Assembly: GCA_012727965.1 (NCBI GenBank) | Contig: JAAYFZ010000316.1 | Coordinates: forward strand, 1-11,945 | Length of the DNA: 11,945 nucleotides | Reading direction: 5' to 3' | From: Clostridiaceae bacterium | GTDB lineage: Bacteria; Bacillota; Clostridia; Saccharofermentanales; UBA5734 | Shown here: positions 7,085-11,945 of the stretch, piece after piece | Layout of the letters: each line of letters starts with the position of its first letter | How positions within the stretch are numbered: the first letter of the stretch is position 1 | Position numbers and translations under genes: made by a program | Notes under the pieces: generated by a model | Databases searched by the model: none | The model's input: the letters and a program-made list of their open reading frames with translations, nothing else | What the model was told of the DNA's origin: nothing

Positions 7085-8299
7085 ATGTTCCAGACCATGT
7101 CATGCGATGACAAAAACTACAACATTTATAACCAGTACGGAAATAACCTGATGTCTCCGGTCGGACCGGTTGGGATCATACCACTTATAGGCAGTGCTGA
7201 GTTTTCCAGTAAGGTTAATGATTTTCTGGTACAGAGACGTACTGAGTACCAGGAACTTAGACCTGAGGTCAATGAGGTATATCCCGGATTCATGCGTAAT
7301 GACTATCGTATACAGGTTTCCAATGTGCGTATTTCTTCTGGTGAGGGGAAAGCAGTTATTAATAACACTGTTCGTGGCCATGATATTTTTATCATATCTG
7401 ATGTAATGAATTTTTCCTGCACTTACAAAATGCATGGACTAATTAATCACATGAGTCCGGATGATCATTATCAGGACCTCAAGCGGGTTATTCTGGCAAT
7501 CAGCGGTAAGGCAAGAAGAATAAATGTTATCATGCCATTCCTTTATGAGAGTCGTCAGCATAAGAGAAATGCCCGCGAGTCGCTTGATTGTGCTCATATG
7601 CTCGAAGAACTATATGGACTCGGCATCAATAATGTTATCACCTTCGACGCACATGATGAACGTGTTGCAAACGCAGTACCTACAAGTGGATTTGAGAGCA
7701 TACCCTCTGCATACCAAATTCTTAAGGCTCTATTTAAGACAACTCCAGACCTAAACATCAAAGAAGGTGGTCTGATGGTCGTGAGCCCTGATGAGGGCGG
7801 AATCTCAAGAGCCATGTATTATGCTTCTATGCTAGGAGTTCCTCTTGGAACCTTCTATAAGCGTCGTGACTATACCAAGGTCATTGACGGCAGAAACCCT
7901 ATAATTGCACATGAATTTCTTGGTGACACCGTCGAAGGCATGGACATAATCGTAGTAGACGATATGATTTCCTCTGGTGATTCAATACTTGATATAGCAA
8001 GAGAGCTAAAGAGCCGAAAAGCTAACAGAATATTCTGTGCAACGACTTTTGGTCTGTTCACCGAGGGACTAGAGCACTTCAACAAAGCTTATGAAGAAGG
8101 CTTGATCACCAAGGTATTTGCCTGTAATCTTATCTATCGCCGTCCAGAGCTGATGCAAGCACCCTGGTTCGTAGACGTTGATGCTTCCAAATTTGTCGCC
8201 CTGCTTATCGACGCAATAAATCATGACGCTTCTCTATCTCTGTTGATGGATCCGACAATTAAGATCCGCAATCTGTTGGAAAAAGTTAATCTTAAATAA
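7085..8299 (+). CDS. prs: PRPP synthetase paralogue 2, catalytic motifs intact
   Basis: Ribose-phosphate pyrophosphokinase (ATP + ribose 5-phosphate to PRPP + AMP), cytosolic, expected to be the catalytically competent copy. It has 404 residues from the ATG at 7085. Features: SGEGKAVI (85-92), VRGHDIFII (96-104), SRQHKRNARES (156-166), TFDAHDERVANAVP (186-199), VVSPDEGG (232-239), the catalytic-loop signature YKRRDY (258-263) and DDMISSGDS (292-300). These closely match long PRPP synthetases that I recall from Clostridia. It is a tandem paralogue of the upstream gene: my hand count over about 217 core positions gives roughly 60% identity. Identity falls to 8 of 22 positions in the catalytic-loop stretch. 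Both share an N-terminal extension with a YNQYG motif. It lies 76 bases after prs1 with no promoter or terminator seen between, so co-transcription is likely. Confidence 0.93.
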   Translation: MFQTMSCDDKNYNIYNQYGNNLMSPVGPVGIIPLIGSAEFSSKVNDFLVQRRTEYQELRPEVNEVYPGFMRNDYRIQVSNVRISSGEGKAVINNTVRGHDIFIISDVMNFSCTYKMHGLINHMSPDDHYQDLKRVILAISGKARRINVIMPFLYESRQHKRNARESLDCAHMLEELYGLGINNVITFDAHDERVANAVPTSGFESIPSAYQILKALFKTTPDLNIKEGGLMVVSPDEGGISRAMYYASMLGVPLGTFYKRRDYTKVIDGRNPIIAHEFLGDTVEGMDIIVVDDMISSGDSILDIARELKSRKANRIFCATTFGLFTEGLEHFNKAYEEGLITKVFACNLIYRRPELMQAPWFVDVDASKFVALLIDAINHDASLSLLMDPTIKIRNLLEKVNLK

Positions 8300-8315
8300 T
8301 ACTATCGTCATCATG

Positions 8316-8336
8316 CAGCATTCCTTTTTGATGCTG
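8316..8336 (+). repeat. Intergenic hairpin between prs2 and the decarboxylase gene
   Basis: CAGCAT (8316-8321) and ATGCTG (8331-8336) form a 6-base-pair stem with a 9-base loop containing five T. The sequence after it is AGTAAAAC, without a T-tract, so it should not terminate strongly. It may partly separate expression of prs2 from the downstream gene, or be an RNA processing site. No promoter is visible in the 66-base gap (8300-8365). Confidence 0.35.
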
Positions 8337-8365
8337 AGTAAAACTAACAGGGAAAGGTATTTTTT

Positions 8366-9556
8366 ATGCAGGAATTATTTAGCGAATTATTCAATGGTGT
8401 TACTTTCCTGGGCACAGCTGCAGGCTTAAGATCATTAGTCATGTTTGCTATCAGTGCGATATTGATTTATCTCGCAATTGCAAAAGACTATGAGCCGGCA
8501 TTGCTTCTGCCAATCGGTTTCGGTGCCATCCTCGCAAATCTGCCACCAGCTATCGAAGGCATGGCTGCGGTTATTGGCGTTGAAGGTGAACCAGGGTTTC
8601 TGAAGGTCTTGTTCGACGCTGGTATCGCTACGGAACTCTTCCCAATTCTGATTTTTATCGCAGTTGGAGCAATGATAGACTTCACTCCTCTGTTCAAAAA
8701 TCCATTTATGATATTCTTCGGGGCGGCTGCTCAGTTCGGAATATTCGTAACCTTTATTCTTACTCTTATACTGCTTCCCTATCTTGGTATAACCGGACAG
8801 GACGCAATGCATCTTGCTTCAGCTGTTGGTATAATTGGCGCAGCTGACGGACCCACAACATTATATGTTGCCAATCATTTCAATCTAGTCGATTATATGG
8901 GCCCGATCTCCGTTGCGGCCTACTCATATATGTCTCTTGTTCCAATAATTCAGCCGCCTGTGATCCGAGCTCTGACAACAAAGAAAGGGCGCATGATCCG
9001 TATGGATTATCAAGAAGAAGCTGTGCCAAAAATTGTAAAACTCTTATTCCCCATCGTTATAACAATTATTGCCGGCATCATCGTACCGATGAGCGCACCG
9101 CTGGTAGGCTCATTGATGTTCGGTAATCTTATCCGCGAATGTGGAGTACTTGAGAAGCTTTCTAAGGCAGCACAGAATGAATTATCCAGCCTTGTCACTA
9201 TTCTATTGGGACTTACAATTGGCTCGACCATGATTGCAGACAAATTCCTGCGCTGGGAGACAGCCGGCATAATGCTTCTGGGATTGTTTGCTTTTATCTT
9301 CGACACAGCCGGTGGCGTCTTGTTCGCAAAATTTCTGAATCTATTCCTAAAGAACAAAGTCAATCCGATGATTGGTGCTGCAGGAATCTCAGCCTTCCCG
9401 ATGTCTGCCAGAGTTGTTCAGAAAATGGCAAAAGAAGAAGACCCAACCAATTTCATCCTGATGCAGGCCATCAGCGCTAATGTAGCCGGTCAGCTTGGCT
9501 CAATCGTCGCCGGCGGTCTGATCATAATGCTTGTAACAATGATCGCTGGAAGATAA
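8366..9556 (+). CDS. Sodium-pump decarboxylase beta subunit (OadB/GcdB/MmdB family)
   Basis: Membrane subunit that decarboxylates carboxybiotin and exports sodium ions, part of oxaloacetate, methylmalonyl-CoA or glutaconyl-CoA decarboxylase complexes. It has 396 residues with about nine to eleven hydrophobic segments. Signatures: GIIGAADGPTTLYVAN (155-170), ISVAAYSYMSLVPIIQPP (181-198), RALTTKKGR (201-209), VNPMIGAAGISAFPMSAR (332-349) and SANVAGQLGSIVAGG (370-384). Asp161, Asn333, Gly337, Ser342 and Arg349 line up with Klebsiella OadB D203, N373, G377, S382 and R389; the last four keep identical spacing, so the sodium pathway looks intact. The start ATG follows GGGAAAGG. The small OadG-like gene follows at 9614. 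The alpha (carboxyltransferase) subunit and biotin carrier are absent here, so the substrate cannot be told. Probably co-transcribed with the prs genes. Confidence 0.93.
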   Translation: MQELFSELFNGVTFLGTAAGLRSLVMFAISAILIYLAIAKDYEPALLLPIGFGAILANLPPAIEGMAAVIGVEGEPGFLKVLFDAGIATELFPILIFIAVGAMIDFTPLFKNPFMIFFGAAAQFGIFVTFILTLILLPYLGITGQDAMHLASAVGIIGAADGPTTLYVANHFNLVDYMGPISVAAYSYMSLVPIIQPPVIRALTTKKGRMIRMDYQEEAVPKIVKLLFPIVITIIAGIIVPMSAPLVGSLMFGNLIRECGVLEKLSKAAQNELSSLVTILLGLTIGSTMIADKFLRWETAGIMLLGLFAFIFDTAGGVLFAKFLNLFLKNKVNPMIGAAGISAFPMSARVVQKMAKEEDPTNFILMQAISANVAGQLGSIVAGGLIIMLVTMIAGR

Positions 9557-9600
9557 CTAAGCCATATTTGATATCACAGCAAGCTGATTTAAATAAATGC

Positions 9601-9607
9601 AGGAGGT
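9601..9607 (+). promoter_or_regulatory. Ribosome-binding site of the OadG-like gene (AGGAGGT)
   Basis: A consensus AGGAGG (9601-9606) with seven bases to the ATG at 9614. Its quality is the main reason to accept the 52-codon reading frame as a gene. Confidence 0.85.
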
Positions 9608-9613
9608 AATTAT

Positions 9614-9772
9614 ATGCTGCAGCAACTTCAGAATTCTGATAACATGACACAAGGCCTCTTCATCGCTGGAGCCGGACTTATTGGTGTCTTCACGATTCTT
9701 GTATTGTTTTTTATAACGATAAAAGTTATCGGCTATATTGGCAGTAGAGACAAGGATAAAAAGGATAAATAA
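9614..9772 (+). CDS. Small OadG-like (gamma) subunit of the sodium-pump decarboxylase
   Basis: A 52-residue single-helix membrane protein, easily missed because of its size. A short N-terminus (MLQQLQNSDNMTQ) is followed by one hydrophobic helix at about residues 14-41 (GLFIAGAGLIGVFTILVLFF, then ITIKVIGYI). It ends in a charged tail (SRDKDKKDK). The topology and the Gly-then-Val/Phe helix pattern resemble OadG/gamma subunits, which anchor and assemble the decarboxylase complex next to the beta subunit. It starts 57 bases after the beta-subunit stop, with a perfect ribosome-binding site. It ends just before a strong terminator, so it is the last gene of the cluster. It is shorter than typical OadG (about 80 residues) and has little of the usual acidic or His-rich tail. 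The OadG assignment rests on position and topology more than on sequence. That it is expressed is likely. Confidence 0.75.
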   Translation: MLQQLQNSDNMTQGLFIAGAGLIGVFTILVLFFITIKVIGYIGSRDKDKKDK

Positions 9773-9796
9773 ATACAAAAGTGTAGATATATAAAT

Positions 9797-9855
9797 AAAA
9801 AACAGGCGGCTTCTAGAATGCACTTAAAACTTGTGCTAATGGCCCCTGTTTTTTT
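9797..9855. terminator. Bidirectional intrinsic terminator
   Basis: AAAAAACAGG (9797-9806) pairs with CCTGTTTTTT (9845-9854) for 10 base pairs. After one bulged C the stem continues as GGC (9808-9810) with GCC (9842-9844), and the loop holds a further GCAC/GTGC mini-hairpin (9820-9835). Seven T follow on the plus strand (9849-9855), and a TTTTTTATTTAT tract follows on the minus strand. It therefore terminates the rightward cluster after the OadG-like gene and also the leftward gene at 9887-10222, both of which end toward it. Confidence 0.85.
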
Positions 9856-9886
9856 ATGCAAAGAATAATGGCTAAGCTAATTATCT

Positions 9887-10222
9887 TTACTGTCCGTCAT
9901 CCCTCAACAAAAAATAGAGCCAACCACCAGCAGAAGCAATAATTATCTCTATACCGGTCATAACAAAAAACCAATTGAACCTATCACCGGAGATCAGTAA
10001 ATTAATTAATATAATCAGACATAAGAGCAACGCTGCGACTGAAACACGACCAAAATATGTACCAGCGAAAAAATCATAAACCAGAACCAGAACCGGACTC
10101 CCACTACTGTTTTTTTTCTGAGATCTGCTATTGTTTCCTGATGATTTTGTTTTGCTTGTTCGCCTGGAAGCTTTTTGTGATGTTCTCCCTCGCTGTGTTG
10201 AGGTTTTTCTTTTAGCCGTCAT
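9887..10222 (-). CDS. Small two-helix membrane protein with polycationic N-terminus, unknown function
   Basis: I do not recognise this 111-residue protein. Residues 1-45 are almost entirely Lys, Arg, Ser, Thr, Gln and Asn with no acidic residue (for example MTAKRKTSTQRGR). Two hydrophobic segments follow at about 60-78 (VSVAALLLCLIILINLLI) and about 84-107 (WFFVMTGIEIIIASAGGWLYFLL), ending RDDGQ. By the positive-inside rule the basic tail should be cytoplasmic, where it could contact RNA, DNA, acidic lipids or the ribosome. The ATG at 10222 is chosen because GGAG (10230-10233) lies seven bases before it. The ATG at 10246, eight codons upstream, has no ribosome-binding site and sits next to the likely transcription start. 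It is monocistronic, ends at the shared terminator and is divergent from rqcH. The reading frame looks real; the function is open. Confidence 0.75.
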   Translation of the reverse strand: MTAKRKTSTQRGRTSQKASRRTSKTKSSGNNSRSQKKNSSGSPVLVLVYDFFAGTYFGRVSVAALLLCLIILINLLISGDRFNWFFVMTGIEIIIASAGGWLYFLLRDDGQ

Positions 10223-10229
10223 ATCAATT

Positions 10230-10233
10230 CTCC
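10230..10233 (-). promoter_or_regulatory. Ribosome-binding site that fixes the start at 10222
   Basis: GGAG on the minus strand with seven bases to the ATG at 10222. The alternative ATG at 10246 is preceded by AT-rich sequence without any purine-rich site. Confidence 0.65.
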
Positions 10234-10254
10234 ATATCTTCTTCATTGACTATC

Positions 10255-10260
10255 ATTATA
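10255..10260 (-). promoter_or_regulatory. -10 box for the small membrane protein gene
   Basis: A perfect TATAAT on the minus strand. The -35 region is poor at 16-18 bases (GATATT or similar). Transcription would start near 10248, leaving about 25 bases of leader before the ATG at 10222. That leader fits the short start and makes the ATG at 10246 almost leaderless. Confidence 0.5.
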
Positions 10261-10318
10261 ATGTAAGAGAGCAAACAATATCCACTTAATGCCAAATTCT
10301 ATAACTACTATCATACTA

Positions 10319-10327
10319 TGCTATAAT
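10319..10327 (+). promoter_or_regulatory. Extended -10 promoter of rqcH
   Basis: TGCTATAAT is a perfect -10 box (10322-10327) with the TGn extension. The -35 is weak (around 10298-10304), as is common for extended -10 promoters. Transcription would start near 10334, about 40 bases before the rqcH start. It is in the 153-base divergent gap (10223-10375) and does not overlap the leftward promoter at 10255-10260. Confidence 0.65.
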
Positions 10328-10364
10328 CATAAGCTGAATAATCAACAAATATACAAATATTTAT

Positions 10365-10369
10365 GAGGT
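10365..10369 (+). promoter_or_regulatory. Ribosome-binding site of rqcH (GAGGT)
   Basis: GAGGT with six bases to the ATG at 10376. An ATG at 10363 overlaps this site but reads only ATG-AGG-TAA and is not the gene start. Confidence 0.75.
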
Positions 10370-10375
10370 AAAATA

Positions 10376-11945
10376 ATGCCACTTGATGGAATAACTGCAA
10401 AAGCCCTGTCTTACGAACTTAATACAGCTTTGGCTGATGCCAGAGTAGATAAAATATATCAGCCAGAGCGATACGATCTGTTGCTTCATCTGCGAGCGCC
10501 GGGTAAACAGTATAAGCTCTATATAAGCGCAAACCCATCGTCTCCGAGTATTTATCTGACAGACAAATCGAGAAATAATCCTAGTGAGCCGCCGATGTTT
10601 TGCATGTTGATGCGCAAGCATCTTCAGGGAGCAAGAATCATTTCGATCGAAAATCCAGGCTATGAGAGAATTTTTGTTATTAAATTCCAGACTATTAATG
10701 AACTGGGTGACTCACTGGAAAAACGATTGATTATAGAAATCATGGGTCGTCATAGTAATATTATTCTGGTAAATGAAGATGACAGGATCCATGATTCGAT
10801 CCTACATGTCGATAACGAAATGAGCCGAGTCCGCGAAATCATGCCAGCTCGCCCATATCAGCTGCCGCCAGCTCAGGAGAAGCTTACCCCTTCAGAAATC
10901 ATTAAGCGCATTCAGGATAATGAGTTATGGTTATTCCCTCAATCTCTCCCCCGCCCACTGGAAAAAGCCTTGCTTGAAACCTGCCAGGGATTCTCACCGC
11001 AGTTATGTCAGGAATTGATTGAAAGAACTGGTATCGACAGGCGCAAACGTGCGATTCAGCTTGAAAAAATTGAGCTGGAAATTTTGAATATTCAGATGCT
11101 TAAGCTACTTGAGCAGGTTGAAGCTCGAGATTTCCACCCCTCTTTATTCTATATTTCTTCAGCAGATGTTGTCCCAACCGATTTTCATGCACTTAAGCTG
11201 AGCAGTTATGCCCTAAGCAAACCAGCGTCCTCCATATCTGCAGCTATGGATACATATTATAATGCAAGAAATTTGCTTAACACCATGCATCAACGCAGAC
11301 AACATTTACAAAAACTGATCAGATATCAACTGGAACATAGCAGGAAGAAATATCAAATTCATTTGCAAGACTGCCGCGAAGGTGAGAATAGTGAAAGCTA
11401 TAAACATTTTGGCGATCTTATTTTGAGCAGCGTACCTCAAACTGAACAGGCACTAAAGAGCGGATTAAACTTGGTTGTTTTGACAGATTATTATGATCCT
11501 GAACTCAAGCAGGTTACTATTAACTTACAGACAAATCGTTCAGCAGCCTGGAATGCTCAGAACTACTTCCGTAAGTATAACAAAGCAAAAACAAAGTTTG
11601 AAACAGGCAGTAAACTGGCTGAACAGGATAAGCAAGATATTGCCTGGCTGGAAACTCTGGAAAAAGCCGTCGAAAATGCTCAAGATCTTGATGATCTTAT
11701 TGCAATCAAGCAAGAGATGTCAGCCTATGGGCTTATTGCCGGCAGCCGCAGAATTGGAAAAAAAGAAAGAGCTGAGCTAGAAACACAAAACAAACAGGAC
11801 AGAATCAATTTGCTGAATCCCGGTAAACCTGGCGGCAAAAACAAGTCTATATCTAAATCTTCAAAAGTTAAAAACGCTAGAAGAAAATCTGGAAAAATCA
11901 AGAAGGAAGCCGCACTTCCCCCAAGAAGCTGGCATAGTACAGATG
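10376..11945 (+). CDS. rqcH: Ribosome quality control protein RqcH (NFACT/FbpA family), 3' end cut by window edge
   Basis: Binds peptidyl-tRNA-obstructed 50S subunits and adds C-terminal alanine tails that mark stalled chains for proteolysis. Annotated in older work as fibronectin-binding protein A. 523 codons are present without a stop. The NFACT-N domain covers about 1-200: MPLDGITAKAL, NPSEPPMFCMLMRKHLQGA (68-86), GYERI (95-99) and EIMGRHSNIIL (121-131). E97-R98 sits where Bacillus RqcH has the essential D97-R98 pair, a conservative change. An HhH region follows near 204-222 (GFSPQLCQELIERTGI). Coiled-coil regions lie at about 290-335 and 395-450 and include FRKYNKAKT (398-406). A Lys/Arg-rich linker (about 456-511) ends at PPRSWHSTD, the usual lead-in to the C-terminal NFACT-R domain, which is outside the window (expected total about 570-600). 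Promoter and ribosome-binding site are clear. Confidence 0.95.
   Translation, partial: MPLDGITAKALSYELNTALADARVDKIYQPERYDLLLHLRAPGKQYKLYISANPSSPSIYLTDKSRNNPSEPPMFCMLMRKHLQGARIISIENPGYERIFVIKFQTINELGDSLEKRLIIEIMGRHSNIILVNEDDRIHDSILHVDNEMSRVREIMPARPYQLPPAQEKLTPSEIIKRIQDNELWLFPQSLPRPLEKALLETCQGFSPQLCQELIERTGIDRRKRAIQLEKIELEILNIQMLKLLEQVEARDFHPSLFYISSADVVPTDFHALKLSSYALSKPASSISAAMDTYYNARNLLNTMHQRRQHLQKLIRYQLEHSRKKYQIHLQDCREGENSESYKHFGDLILSSVPQTEQALKSGLNLVVLTDYYDPELKQVTINLQTNRSAAWNAQNYFRKYNKAKTKFETGSKLAEQDKQDIAWLETLEKAVENAQDLDDLIAIKQEMSAYGLIAGSRRIGKKERAELETQNKQDRINLLNPGKPGGKNKSISKSSKVKNARRKSGKIKKEAALPPRSWHSTD

Noticed and set aside
5791..8299. The tandem pair as ordinary phosphoribosyltransferases rather than PRPP synthetases
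   Set aside because: Both proteins carry the two-lobe Prs architecture: the FxSGE start, RQ(D/H)KR ATP site, FDAHD metal site and DDMI phosphate loop in the Prs order.
8316..8336. Transcription terminator after prs2
   Set aside because: The hairpin lacks a following T-tract, and the next gene has no visible promoter of its own.
8435..8812. 125-codon minus-strand frame inside the beta-subunit gene
   Set aside because: It is fully antisense to a well-supported membrane-protein gene, has no ribosome-binding site, and its composition is typical of a shadow frame.
9557..9823. 88-codon minus-strand frame after the beta-subunit gene
   Set aside because: It runs through the bidirectional terminator and is antisense to the OadG-like gene, which has a perfect ribosome-binding site.
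10363..10371. Minimal upstream frame ATG-AGG-TAA overlapping the rqcH ribosome-binding site
   Set aside because: Tempting as a drop-off minigene in front of a ribosome-rescue gene, but it has no ribosome-binding site of its own, and this string arises easily by chance around GAGG.
11493..11780. 95-codon plus-strand frame inside rqcH
   Set aside because: Out-of-frame shadow of the RqcH coiled-coil region. The RqcH frame is continuous and carries the family motifs.
1..11945. Mobile element, prophage, CRISPR or tRNA/rRNA content
   Set aside because: No transposase or integrase frames, no regularly spaced repeats and no tRNA-like cloverleaf were seen; all space is accounted for by housekeeping genes and short gaps.

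Overview
The window looks like a chromosomal housekeeping region of a low-to-moderate GC Gram-positive bacterium, most likely a member of the Clostridia. The grounds are strong AGGAGG-type ribosome-binding sites, the comEC-holA gene order, an RqcH (FbpA/NFACT) gene, and two PRPP synthetases of the long (about 400-residue) clostridial type. This placement is inference from gene content. I see no mobile elements, tRNA or rRNA genes, or CRISPR arrays.

Layout. Positions 1-5604 are all read leftward. From upstream to downstream they are engB/ysxC (ribosome-assembly GTPase), comEC (DNA-uptake channel), holA (DNA polymerase III delta, 5 bases after comEC) and icd (NADP-type isocitrate dehydrogenase, cut by the left edge of the window). 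icd has its own clear promoter. A 186-base divergent region (5605-5790) separates this block from a rightward cluster: two tandem PRPP synthetase paralogues (prs1, prs2), a sodium-pump decarboxylase beta subunit (oadB-like), and a previously unlisted 52-residue OadG-like gene (9614-9772). That cluster ends at a strong bidirectional terminator (9797-9855). The terminator also serves a small leftward gene for a two-helix membrane protein with a polycationic tail (9887-10222). Divergent from that gene is rqcH (from 10376), which runs off the right edge before its last domain.

How the genes relate. The leftward block joins ribosome biogenesis, DNA uptake and clamp loading. The rightward block joins nucleotide-precursor (PRPP) supply with part of a membrane sodium pump. 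The decarboxylase alpha subunit and biotin carrier are not in the window. rqcH serves ribosome-associated quality control.

The most interesting signal is the tandem PRPP synthetase pair. The two proteins are about 60% identical in the core by my hand count. The first copy has lost the Lys-Arg-Arg signature of the flexible catalytic loop (it reads Arg-Lys-Tyr), and its divergence is concentrated there. The second copy keeps the signature. This suggests a catalytic subunit paired with a non-catalytic or regulatory one, analogous to the PRPP-synthetase-associated proteins of mammals. Two start sites (prs2 at 7085, the small membrane protein at 10222) are placed by ribosome-binding sites rather than by the longest reading frame. 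No stretch over 300 bases lacks a gene.
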